33,631 nucleotides of DNA from a bacterium. GTDB taxonomy: Bacteria; Bdellovibrionota_C; UBA2361; RFPC01. The notes beneath the pieces are model-generated. The model was not told the origin of the DNA. It saw nothing but the letters and a program-made list of their open reading frames with translations, and did no database searches. Where the stretch lies: contig RFPC01000022.1 of the NCBI GenBank assembly GCA_009926305.1, positions 1 through 33,631 of the forward strand. The letters run 5' to 3'. Of the stretch, positions 25,189 through 32,806 are shown piece by piece. Numbering within the stretch: position 1 is the first letter of the stretch; each line of letters begins with the position of its first letter. A program made the position numbers and the translations under genes.

Positions 25189-26526
25189 TTGACACAGAAG
25201 CGTATCGCCGTCATTGGCTCTGGAATCGCTGGGATTTCAGCTGCTTGGTACCTCCGGCAAGAATACCATGTCACTCTCTTTGAGAAACGAAGTCGTCTTG
25301 GAGGACATACCCATACAATAGTAGTGCAAGATTCACGCTCTGGAGCAACTCCAGTTGATACGGGGTTCATCGTGTGCAACGACAGAACCTATCCGTATTT
25401 TCATCGTTTCCTCGAAGAGCTCTCCGTTCCAGTCAGAGGCGCAGATATGTCCTTTGGCTACTATGATGAGAGCACCGGATTTAGCTATGGTGCCACTAGC
25501 CTACAAGGCCTAGTCCCGTCTCTCAGACACCTCTTCAATCGGCAATATATGGGAATGTGGCGAGCACTCCCTAAATTCAACAGAAACGCATTGAGAGATT
25601 TAGAAGAGGGGCATCTGAAAGGACTCACTCTTCGAGAGTATTTAAAAGAACGGAAAGTACCAAAAAGCTTTATCGAGTTATTTCTTGTGCCGATGGGAGC
25701 TGCAATCTGGTCTAGTGGAGATGATGTCTTACTGGATACTCCCGCAGAAACTTTTCTCGCATTCTTTAAAAACCACGGACTACTCACAATACTTGACCGC
25801 CCCCAGTGGCAGACCGTTGTTGGTGGAAGTCATTCATATCTTAAAGCGTTTACAAGTCAGTTTCATGGTGACATCAGGCTTTCCACGGGCGTTCGCTCAG
25901 TCAGAAGGACTGCCGATGGTGTGCTCATTGCTAGTGAACAAGGTGAGCAACAGGAGCGATTTGATGCAGTAGTTTTTGCGTGCCATGCAGACCAGATACT
26001 CCCCATGCTCTTGGATGCGAGCGCACAAGAGAACGCGCTCTTTTCGCCTTGGAGGTATCACTCTAACGCAACGATTCTGCACACTGATGTGAGTTATCTT
26101 CCTCCAAATAAAAGAACCTGGGCATCTTGGAACTATAGACGGGAGTGCGGAGAACGCGGCTCCGAGCCTCTCTCTGTGACCTATCATATGAATCGGCTTC
26201 AAGGGCTTGATTCTGCCAAGGAGTACTGTGTAACACTCAATCCGCGTAAAGAAATCTCGACTCAAGAGATAATCAAAGAACTGCATTACATGCATCCGAT
26301 GTATACGCTCGATAGTGTTGCTACTCAGCAAGAGATCTATCAGCACAGTGGCTCGAACCGCACCTTTTATGTTGGAAGTTATCTGGGGTGGGGGTTTCAT
26401 GAAGATGCAATCCGCTCTTCATATCAAACCGTAACGCGTCTTCTGGGAACATCTGGACAAGATTACTTTCGCCGAGCCCAAGCAGAGGCTGTATCTGTTT
26501 TTCAGGAGTCTCCGAATGCTTTCTAA
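25189..26526 (+). CDS. FAD/NAD(P)-dependent oxidoreductase (COG2907-like, amine-oxidase fold)
   Basis: About 445 aa flavoprotein. The N-terminal dinucleotide-binding motif VIGSGIAGISAAW is followed by FEKRSRLGGHTHTI and DTGFIVCNDRTYP, a pattern typical of the COG2907 group found beside cyclopropane-fatty-acid synthases. Further family segments are FLVPMGAAIWSS and, near the C-terminus, GSYLGWGFHEDAIRS, which contacts FAD. The TTG start is chosen because of the AAGGAG site; the frame is open to 25054 but that part lies in the SDR gene. It overlaps the downstream DUF1365-Cfa gene by 11 bases. Family context suggests it oxidises or desaturates a methylated or cyclopropanated acyl chain; the exact reaction is not shown by sequence. 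Confidence 0.86.
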   Translation: MTQKRIAVIGSGIAGISAAWYLRQEYHVTLFEKRSRLGGHTHTIVVQDSRSGATPVDTGFIVCNDRTYPYFHRFLEELSVPVRGADMSFGYYDESTGFSYGATSLQGLVPSLRHLFNRQYMGMWRALPKFNRNALRDLEEGHLKGLTLREYLKERKVPKSFIELFLVPMGAAIWSSGDDVLLDTPAETFLAFFKNHGLLTILDRPQWQTVVGGSHSYLKAFTSQFHGDIRLSTGVRSVRRTADGVLIASEQGEQQERFDAVVFACHADQILPMLLDASAQENALFSPWRYHSNATILHTDVSYLPPNKRTWASWNYRRECGERGSEPLSVTYHMNRLQGLDSAKEYCVTLNPRKEISTQEIIKELHYMHPMYTLDSVATQQEIYQHSGSNRTFYVGSYLGWGFHEDAIRSSYQTVTRLLGTSGQDYFRRAQAEAVSVFQESPNAF

Positions 26527-28483
26527 AGAAATCCTCGGGGAGGTATTCCATGAGCGATTTTCTCCCCTAAAACATGGCTTTCGATATTCAGCTCGCTATT
26601 TGCAGCTTGCATTAGAAGAACTCCCAGAACTCAATAAGACTTTATCGGGATTTGGCTACAATCGATTCTCACTTGTCTCAGTTTGGGATAAGGATTATCT
26701 CGGGAACGAATCGGGCTCAATCATGGAGAAGCTCCAGAAAAAGGTGAAAGAGAAATTTCCAGATGTAGCTGTCAGCAAGGCCATTCTCGTAACAGCACCG
26801 CGATATCTTGGATATGTATTCAATCCCGTCAGTTTCTTCTGGTGCTATGATAGTACGGGACGGTTTGTGGCGTTTGTTGCTGATGTGAATAATACCTATG
26901 GTGATGGGCACTCCTATGTTTGCTCCCCGAAAGTCTCAGACAAGCGGGGGTTTGAGTTCACTGACCGCCAAAAAAAGACTTTTCATGTATCGCCATTCTT
27001 TGACAGAAGTGGTGATTATGAGTTCCATTTTGAAGACATCATTCAAGCGTTTGCTGTTCGTATTTCGATTATGCGGGGGGATCACCGCGATTTTGTAGGA
27101 GAGACAATCGGAGTATCAAGACCTCTTCTCTCTTTCGGATTGGGAGTTTCTTTTGTAAAACAGATAGGGCTTGGGGTTTTAACGATGCCCCGCATTTTAT
27201 GGCAGGCAGCAAGATTACGCTATCAACGGAGATTACAAGTGTACGCAAGACCTATTCCTGATGTAAGAGATACGCACACGGTAAGGGGTCCCACTTGGCT
27301 TGAGCGAATCTGTATGCACATCGTCTTTCAAGCGCTCAGTAAGCTTCAAGGCGGCCGTATCTCTTTTCACCTCCCAGATGGCTCAAAAAAGGTATTTGGC
27401 TCTCTCGGGGAGGGGGAGACTCTCATTCCAGAGATATACGTAAGGCACTATGCATTCTTCTCACGCATTGTGCTGGGAAGCGAGGTGGCCGCTGGTGAGT
27501 CATATGTAGAGGGAGAATGGGACACACCTGATCTCGTTTCGTTATTATCTCTTTTTGCCATCAATAAGGAGCAATTCACTTTTCGTCGTAAGTGGCTCAG
27601 CGCCCTTTATCGTTACTTCGATCGCTTCGCTCACCTGATGAGAGGGAACTCAAAGAGCGGCAGCAGAAAAAACATTTCAGCTCATTATGACCTCAGCAAT
27701 GAAATGTTCTCCGTATTCCTCGATGAGTCCATGACGTACTCATGCGGTATTTTTGAGCCCGAGAATAGCTCCCTCGATGATGCACAACAAAAAAAACTCT
27801 CCGAAATTCTTCGACTCAGTGAAGCAACTCAAGGGGATCATATCTTAGAGATAGGGTGTGGCTGGGGTGGCCTCGCAATCAAAGCAGCGCTTGAATACGG
27901 ATGCAAAGTTACCTGTCTTACGCTCTCAGCTCAGCAAAAGGAGTGGGCAGAGCAAAGGGTACGAGAAGCGGGAGTGGACCATTTAGTCTCCATTCGTCTG
28001 GAAGATTACCGTGATGTGCAAGGTGAGTATGACCGAATTATCTCTATCGAGATGATTGAGGCTGTCGGAGAAGAATATCTCTCAGAATACTTTCGTGCCT
28101 GTGAGCGCCTATTAAAACCAGGAGGAAAAGCTGTCATTCAGGCAATCACGCTTCGTGATGAGCGTATGAGTCTTTACCGGAAAGGGTGTGACTGGATTCA
28201 AAAGCACATCTTTCCTGGATGCTTCGTGCCTTCGCGCGAATTACTCATGAAAAATGTTCGCGAAAATACGAAACTGCAATGGATTTCTGAAAGAGCAATT
28301 GGCCCTCATTATGCGAAGACGCTGGCTATATGGGCAGAGCGTTTCAATGGGAGTCGCTCTGCCATTGAAACGCTGGGATTTACCCAGCAGTTCATCCGCA
28401 AATGGCTCTACTACTTTGGATACTGCGAAGCTGGTTTTGCTACTGGAGAACTCAATACCTATCAAATAGTTCTTGAGAAATGA
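26516..28483 (+). CDS. DUF1365 - cyclopropane-fatty-acyl-phospholipid synthase-like fusion
   Basis: 655 aa in one frame. Residues about 1-235 are a DUF1365 domain (RYLGYVFNPVSFFWCYD and DVNNTYGDGHSYVC are its hallmark). After a connecting segment, about 260-655 form a Cfa-type SAM-dependent methyltransferase: ISAHYDLSNEMF near 387, the conserved cysteine in MTYSCGIF near 410, the SAM-binding LEIGCGWGGLA near 445, the glutamate in SIEMIEAVG near 514, and GPHYAKTLAIW toward the end. The EMIEAVG and VIQAIT segments place it in the plant/proteobacterial subgroup. This enzyme methylates or cyclopropanates unsaturated acyl chains in membrane phospholipids. DUF1365 and Cfa are normally adjacent separate genes, so the fusion is unusual. 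It overlaps the upstream FAD oxidoreductase gene. Confidence 0.9.
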   Translation: MLSKEILGEVFHERFSPLKHGFRYSARYLQLALEELPELNKTLSGFGYNRFSLVSVWDKDYLGNESGSIMEKLQKKVKEKFPDVAVSKAILVTAPRYLGYVFNPVSFFWCYDSTGRFVAFVADVNNTYGDGHSYVCSPKVSDKRGFEFTDRQKKTFHVSPFFDRSGDYEFHFEDIIQAFAVRISIMRGDHRDFVGETIGVSRPLLSFGLGVSFVKQIGLGVLTMPRILWQAARLRYQRRLQVYARPIPDVRDTHTVRGPTWLERICMHIVFQALSKLQGGRISFHLPDGSKKVFGSLGEGETLIPEIYVRHYAFFSRIVLGSEVAAGESYVEGEWDTPDLVSLLSLFAINKEQFTFRRKWLSALYRYFDRFAHLMRGNSKSGSRKNISAHYDLSNEMFSVFLDESMTYSCGIFEPENSSLDDAQQKKLSEILRLSEATQGDHILEIGCGWGGLAIKAALEYGCKVTCLTLSAQQKEWAEQRVREAGVDHLVSIRLEDYRDVQGEYDRIISIEMIEAVGEEYLSEYFRACERLLKPGGKAVIQAITLRDERMSLYRKGCDWIQKHIFPGCFVPSRELLMKNVRENTKLQWISERAIGPHYAKTLAIWAERFNGSRSAIETLGFTQQFIRKWLYYFGYCEAGFATGELNTYQIVLEK

Positions 28484-28599
28484 GTTTTTCTGAGGTTCTA
28501 GCTATTTGGTAATTCCCTGTTTCGTGGGATACTTGCATTGCCAACTCGTATACTGGCGAGAACAGACAATAAATTATTTTTAGAGTTGATGAGGAAAGA

Positions 28600-29160
28600 A
28601 TGAAAGGCATTGAAATACGAAAAGGGGTGGTGATTCTTCATAATGGAGCACCTCACAAAGTTATGGAATTTCATCACCACACGCCCCCGAAAACGAAGGC
28701 GATGGTACAGACAAAGCTTCGAAACCTTCTGACCGGGACACAAACTGAAGTGCGATTCAGCTCAACGGAAGATGTAACAGAGGCGGATGTATTCACTGTT
28801 GGCGCTACGTATCTCTACTCTGATACCAGTGGATTTCACTTTATGAATGGCGATACCTATGAACAGGTTACTTTTGATGAAGAGACCCTTGGAGATGCCC
28901 GCTATTACCTCCAGGATGGAATGGCTGTTCAAATAACGCTCTATGAGGAGCAACCCATTGGAATTCAATTGCCAACAACGGTAATTCTTACAGTGGTAGA
29001 AACAGAACCTGCAATCAAGGGCGCCACTGCCACTAACTCTCCGAAGCCAGCAAAAACCGATACGGGACTGACGGTGAGCGTACCTCCGTTCGTAACAGAG
29101 GGAGAGAGAATAGTGATCAATACCTCTGAAGGAACGTATGTGAGCCGGGCTGACTCGTAA
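28600..29160 (+). CDS. efp: Elongation factor P family protein with a non-canonical loop
   Basis: 186 aa with the three-domain EF-P layout: KOW-like N-domain with KLRNLLTGT (about 39-47), middle OB domain, and C-terminal OB domain ending VPPFVTEGERIVINTSEGTYVSRAD. EF-P relieves ribosome stalling at polyproline. The loop that normally carries the modified residue (PGKGQAF in E. coli, K34) reads TPPKTKAM here, with K31 aligned to K34 and a second lysine two residues later. ETEPAIKGATAT is the usual family motif. The loop is unlike classical EpmA-type, rhamnosylated-Arg or EfpL (YeiP) loops, so the subgroup and modification are open. A GATGAGGAAAGA purine run precedes the ATG. Monocistronic, 116 bp after the Cfa fusion. 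Confidence 0.88.
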   Translation: MKGIEIRKGVVILHNGAPHKVMEFHHHTPPKTKAMVQTKLRNLLTGTQTEVRFSSTEDVTEADVFTVGATYLYSDTSGFHFMNGDTYEQVTFDEETLGDARYYLQDGMAVQITLYEEQPIGIQLPTTVILTVVETEPAIKGATATNSPKPAKTDTGLTVSVPPFVTEGERIVINTSEGTYVSRADS

Positions 29161-29252
29161 CCGGTAGGAGACGCTTCCGAGAGGAATCGTAGCATAGAAG
29201 GGGAGCTGCTCTAGATAGTCGTCACGGAAGAAACCTGGCGAACTGAACCCCT

Positions 29253-29615
29253 CTACTGATTCTCATGGAGGTGCTTACGAATCCTTTCCTGAGCCTCAGG
29301 GGTGAGTTGGTGCGCAGGATTATTGCCACTTTGCAACGACTCCTCTGCTAGCGCCTGCCCAGCTCTGTGGATAGTACGCAGTTGGCGATCAAACCGCCGA
29401 CACACCATGCAGATGACATGATGGAACCAGTAACAGAAGGCTTCAAAAAAAGACAACGGCTCATCTAACCGCTTGGATGACAACCGCGAGTATTCACGAC
29501 ATGAGATAAGAGTCGTAGCACAGAAGGGCACGCACGAAGCATTGTTGCATGTGCTGCCATGTCCACCGTCAATTTCGGCTCTCTCTTCTGGCTTTGGTTC
29601 TTCAGACGAACTCAC
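29253..29615 (-). CDS. Small zinc-finger (ZAS-like) anti-sigma factor, Cys-rich
   Basis: 120 aa soluble protein immediately downstream of an ECF sigma gene with a 4-base overlap. It carries H65-x3-C69-x2-C72 (HHVICMVC), the zinc-binding core of ZAS anti-sigma factors, preceded by C39 in ISCREYSRLSSKRLDEPLS, which supplies the fourth ligand in zf-HC2 proteins. There is no membrane segment, so it would act in the cytosol. An N-terminal extension holds H19, C23, C28 and C32, which could form a second metal or redox site. By family knowledge it would hold the sigma factor inactive until a signal, often oxidative, releases it; the signal is not visible. Start at the ATG overlapping the sigma stop. 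Confidence 0.78.
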   Translation of the reverse strand: MSSSEEPKPEERAEIDGGHGSTCNNASCVPFCATTLISCREYSRLSSKRLDEPLSFFEAFCYWFHHVICMVCRRFDRQLRTIHRAGQALAEESLQSGNNPAHQLTPEAQERIRKHLHENQ

Positions 29616-30364
29616 GAATCTTCTCCTTCTTCACTGGGTACTCCAAGGGCTGGAGTTGCCCAGTTCTTTTCAAGACACTCTCTCAAATTCATCCTACAAC
29701 GATGAAGGAGTACCCACAGGTTAGACGGCGTAATATCGAGAATCTTACAAACTTCCTCTGATGACGTATTTTCAAAGGTCTTTAACATGAATGCTCTACG
29801 GGCCTTCCGAGGGACTTTCCGAAGACATCCTTCAAAGGTCTGCATAAACTCCCGACGTTCCAGAATTTGATTCGGATCACTCGCCCAATTCGGGAGAATT
29901 CGATTCCAAATCCCGAACCGATTAAAGTGCCGGTCTAGAACCTCCGAATCATCTTCAAGAACCTCTTTTCGCTCCTTGCGAGAAGCCCGTCGCAAATAGT
30001 CGATGATTTTATTTTTCATTATTCCAACTAACCACGTCTTGAGAGTAGAACGTCCCTCAAAATTTGAGCGGCCTCTGTAAGCAGCGAGCAATGTTTCTTG
30101 AACAAGATCCTCGGCAACTTCACGAGAGTTGATTCGCATAAACGCATACCGGTACAGATAATCTCCATACTCCTCAAGCCAGAGTTCTGGAGAACCGAGA
30201 TCGTGAACGGAATCTCCTTGGCCAGCTTCATCGTTGGCACCTGAGCCCTGAGACCCAGAGCCCTGAGACCAGGTTGACGGATCCGTAGCTGGTTCTTGCT
30301 CCGCTGCTACTGCGTCTCGACTTCCTCGTTTCGTCACGTTCTTACCGCTCCCGTTCCCGTCCAA
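29612..30364 (-). CDS. ECF (extracytoplasmic function) RNA polymerase sigma factor
   Basis: 250 aa. Region 2 covers about residues 65-135, with ELWLEEYGDYLYRYAFMRI, AEDLVQETLLAAYRG and TLKTWLVGIMKNKIIDYLRR, the last being the core- and -10-binding segment. Region 4 is near the C-terminus (FEGCLRKVPRKARRAFMLK, then SSEEVCKILDITPSNLWVLLHRCRMNLRECL, the helix-turn-helix that reads the -35). No region 3, as usual for ECF factors. The first 50 residues form a non-conserved extension with a short tandem repeat. The start is uncertain: TTG at 30364, or GTG at 30337 with a better-spaced GGGAG. Overlaps its anti-sigma gene by 4 bases and is divergent from rlmN. Confidence 0.88.
   Translation of the reverse strand: MDGNGSGKNVTKRGSRDAVAAEQEPATDPSTWSQGSGSQGSGANDEAGQGDSVHDLGSPELWLEEYGDYLYRYAFMRINSREVAEDLVQETLLAAYRGRSNFEGRSTLKTWLVGIMKNKIIDYLRRASRKERKEVLEDDSEVLDRHFNRFGIWNRILPNWASDPNQILERREFMQTFEGCLRKVPRKARRAFMLKTFENTSSEEVCKILDITPSNLWVLLHRCRMNLRECLEKNWATPALGVPSEEGEDS
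30243..30272. repeat. 15-bp in-frame tandem duplication in the ECF sigma gene
   Basis: Two near-identical 15-base units sharing the first 13 bases, GAGCCCTGAGACC, in direct tandem. They encode a repeated SQGSG in the non-conserved N-terminal extension of the ECF sigma factor. Length 15 keeps the frame, so this is a slipped-strand variation in a disordered tail. Confidence 0.7.
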
Positions 30365-30527
30365 CTCTCCACACCTCAGTAGTGCTAAGTGACGTAAAAA
30401 TCTTACATTTTCAGCCGATTGACCCCCGAACTCTCGACCACATCAACCTCATTGCCTCTCTGTAGCTATCTTAACTCATAGGATTATTATACACTTAGAT
30501 GCTTGATGACACCCCCAGAGACATACC

Positions 30528-31652
30528 ATGAGTGACTTCTTTTCTTACACAAGAGCTGAGTTAGAGGACTTTCTCACCTCCACACTATCACTCCCACGTT
30601 ATCGAGCAGATCAGCTATTTCAATGGATTTATCAAAAACGAGTATTTAATCCTGAGCAGTGGACGAATATCGGTAAGCATGATCGGGCTCGGCTAGCAGA
30701 TGCCTTCACCTTTCCTCGATTAGAGCCGAAATATCGTGCGCTGTCATCTGATGGAACACGGAAATACCTGTTCTCGGTTGGAAGTGAGGATGAGGTTGAA
30801 TCAGTGATGATAAAACAACCTGCACGGATGACTCTCTGCGTATCCTCGCAGGTCGGCTGTGCCCTGGGATGTAAATTTTGTCAGACCGGAACCATGGGGC
30901 TCAAGCGCCACTTATCACAGAGTGAGATTCTCTCTCAGGTTATGGGGGTTGTGGTAGATTCGACTCAAAACTTTCAGGATATGTTTTCGAATATGGTTTT
31001 CATGGGAATGGGAGAGCCGTTCCACAACTATGACGGTGTTACAAGAGCTATTAGTATTTTAAATGATGTTCACGGGCTCGCTCTGCCAAGTCGTAAAATT
31101 ACGGTGTCTACTGCTGGACTTGTTCCAGCCATAAAGCGGTTCTTCGAGGAGGGAGTTGGGGCCAATCTCGCGATATCGCTCAATGCCACTACTAACAAAG
31201 TTCGTGATGAGATTATGCCCATCAATCAACGCTATCCACTGGAAGAGCTCTTAGGCACCCTCCGTAGCATTGATGTTCCACCGAGAAAGCGTATTACGAT
31301 GGAGTATGTAATGCTGCGTGGAATAAACGATACCGAAGAAGACCTGAATAGACTCCCGTCCTTGCTAAAAGGCATTCCGTGCAAGATAAACCTCATTCCC
31401 TACAACTTTAACACGGGCCTTGGATTTGATGCTCCAACTGAAACGACTTTACACCGCTGGCAGAAAGCACTGATGAGGCACAACTTCGTTGTGACGATTC
31501 GTTGGTCGAAAGGACGCGACATTGATGCGGCATGTGGGCAGCTCGTGACGAAAAGCCGTAGGGAAAAGCGGCAGCACAAAGTTGACGCTCCCCCTTCAGT
31601 TCAGGGAAAAGCACCTGAAAGCAGTAGCCTCTCGGTTCTTAACTCGCGATAG
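30528..31652 (+). CDS. rlmN: Dual-specificity 23S rRNA / tRNA adenine C2-methyltransferase RlmN
   Basis: Radical-SAM enzyme that methylates C2 of A2503 in 23S rRNA and A37 in some tRNAs. 374 aa. The 4Fe-4S motif C-x3-C-x2-C is in GCALGCKFCQTGTMG (C111, C115, C118). The two methyl-carrying cysteines are present: C104 in TLCVSSQVG and the C-terminal one in DIDAACGQL (near 337). Also seen are FMGMGEPFHNYD (SAM-binding GEP) and ISLNATTNKVRDEIMPIN. The last 30 residues after QLVTKSRREKR are a non-conserved tail. Divergent from the ECF sigma gene across 163 bp; no operon partner on its strand. Confidence 0.96.
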   Translation: MSDFFSYTRAELEDFLTSTLSLPRYRADQLFQWIYQKRVFNPEQWTNIGKHDRARLADAFTFPRLEPKYRALSSDGTRKYLFSVGSEDEVESVMIKQPARMTLCVSSQVGCALGCKFCQTGTMGLKRHLSQSEILSQVMGVVVDSTQNFQDMFSNMVFMGMGEPFHNYDGVTRAISILNDVHGLALPSRKITVSTAGLVPAIKRFFEEGVGANLAISLNATTNKVRDEIMPINQRYPLEELLGTLRSIDVPPRKRITMEYVMLRGINDTEEDLNRLPSLLKGIPCKINLIPYNFNTGLGFDAPTETTLHRWQKALMRHNFVVTIRWSKGRDIDAACGQLVTKSRREKRQHKVDAPPSVQGKAPESSSLSVLNSR

Positions 31653-31845
31653 TGCAGCCATATCTCCGAATTCCTTTCTGAATCCTCGAGTCGCCCACCT
31701 TAGTTCCTACAGAGAAGTCAGAAAATATCGAAAAATACCAATATTATTAGCGAGATACTCATCTGAATTCATATCAGGAAACTCTTTTCGCTAAGTGGTG
31801 ATTAACTCCTGTACGTGGTCACGTGCGTACTTGGGGGGATGTTTC

Positions 31846-32403
31846 ATGAATACAGTACCTGAAATGGATGACGAGTATAGTAATGAATATGAGCAATACC
31901 TTTTAATCGTAAAGCGGTACGCACAGAAGTTCTCTTCCCGCTCCTCGCACCCAGAAGAGCTCAGAGAAGAGCTTTTCTCGATAGGGACCCTTGCCTTTTT
32001 AGAAGCCTTTGAGCGGTACAAATCTTTCACAGAAATTCATCGAATCAGAGCTTTATCACTGAGAATAAGAGGAGAGATGATTGATTATCTCGCTAAATCA
32101 AAAAGACAGCGAGAACGCTTTATTAGTACAGAGTCCAAAGAGTCTGCTTCAAGGAGAACCGGTCCAGAATATCGTCATATCCTTTCTGACATTCGTTCGA
32201 AATTAGAAGCTGGATTTCAAAATCTCACCTATGAAGAGCGCTTGATTCTTCAGAACTTTCTAACCGGTAAAGAAAAATACCGGGTGAGAGAGATCTCGCC
32301 GTCAAGTAGAACAAAGATAAAGCAAAGAGCCTTTAAGAAACTCCGGAAGCATCTTTCTTTTAAGTACGAGAAAACTGAACTATTCAGCATACTGGCTGAG
32401 TAG
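31846..32403 (+). CDS. Short sigma-70 family protein (FliA/WhiG-like region 2, degenerate region 4)
   Basis: 185 aa from the ATG at 31846, preceded by GGGGGA; the open frame reaches 31795. The first half resembles sigma region 2, with LREELFSIGTLAFLEAFERYK (core-binding) then RIRGEMIDYLAKSKRQRERF, close to the RIRGaiLDeLR segment of FliA and SigB-like factors. There is no convincing region 3. The C-terminal part (NLTYEERLILQNFLTG, then SPSSRTKIKQRAFKKLRKHL) looks like a reduced region 4 in which the -35-recognition helix is basic but divergent. It may be an alternative sigma factor or a sigma-like regulator. No anti-sigma gene is adjacent, and there are no flagellar or sporulation genes in the window. 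Confidence 0.72.
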   Translation: MNTVPEMDDEYSNEYEQYLLIVKRYAQKFSSRSSHPEELREELFSIGTLAFLEAFERYKSFTEIHRIRALSLRIRGEMIDYLAKSKRQRERFISTESKESASRRTGPEYRHILSDIRSKLEAGFQNLTYEERLILQNFLTGKEKYRVREISPSSRTKIKQRAFKKLRKHLSFKYEKTELFSILAE

Positions 32404-32460
32404 CGGCTCCTCCCACGGCATCCTCACTATCGCCTCAGGGACGTAGGGTGAATCCCCTAC

Positions 32461-32491
32461 AAAAAAAGAAGCTGCTACCTGATTACTGGGG
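32461..32491 (-). repeat. REP-like repeat, copy 1
   Basis: On the minus strand it reads CCCCAGTAATCAGGTAGCAG followed by a short stretch ending in seven T residues. It matches copy 2 (32776-32806) at 27 of 31 positions in the same orientation. It lies exactly where the transposase remnant loses similarity to its family, so it probably marks one end of the element. Confidence 0.65.
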
Positions 32492-32727
32492 ATATTCTCA
32501 ATGAACTCATCACTATTACCCCGAGGGGCTTTAATAAGTAATAAGGAGGTGCATGTGGTTTGAAAGGATAGTGTAGGCGTATATCTCTATCCCGAGGAGC
32601 TCTTGGTAGCGAGCCATGATGCCTCCTATGAGCTTTGTATTCTTAGCAGTAGGCATACAGCTCGTACCGTGCGGGTGGTAATGAGGCGGTAAAGAGACGG
32701 GTCTTTGGTTCGTAGTGGATTTCCCAT
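32461..32727 (-). pseudogene. Decayed RAYT-like (Y1/HUH) transposase remnant
   Basis: Read on the minus strand from the ATG at 32727 the frame gives MGNPLRTKDPSLYRLITTRT and then loses the family pattern. The pattern resumes in another frame as LIGGIMARYQELLGIEIYAY followed by TILSNHMHLLI, where HMH is the HUH metal-binding pair. A third frame gives IKAPRGNSDEFIEN. The second shift is explained by a 7-base tandem duplication (TTATTACTTATTA). The sequence ends abruptly in a repeat, so the C-terminal half with the catalytic tyrosine is gone. The order of motifs matches REP-associated tyrosine transposases as I know them. It cannot make a working protein. Confidence 0.7.
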
Positions 32728-32775
32728 GACAGAGTGTTAATCGGAGGGGGTCCTCTGATAGTTCGTGAGTATGAG

Positions 32776-32806
32776 AAAAAAAGATGGTGGTACTTGATTA
32801 CTGGGG
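32776..32806 (-). repeat. REP-like repeat, copy 2, at the broken end of the GNAT gene
   Basis: On the minus strand it reads CCCCAGTAATCAAGTACCAC followed by a short stretch ending in seven T residues. It is 27/31 identical to copy 1, in direct orientation. The acetyltransferase gene loses family similarity precisely at its CCCC and stops at the TAA within it. It lies 48 bases upstream of the transposase-remnant ATG. Confidence 0.65.

Noticed and set aside
28530-28570. Possible ECF-type promoter (GGGATAC ... TATACT) before efp
   Set aside because: The spacing and hexamers do not match a defined consensus, and I could not find the same pair upstream of the ECF or lipid genes.
31811-31830. Palindrome-like GTACGTGGTCACGTGCGTAC upstream of the short sigma gene
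   Set aside because: Only ACGTG-GT-CACGT is perfect (5-bp arms); this short a match is expected by chance and there is no second copy to support an operator.
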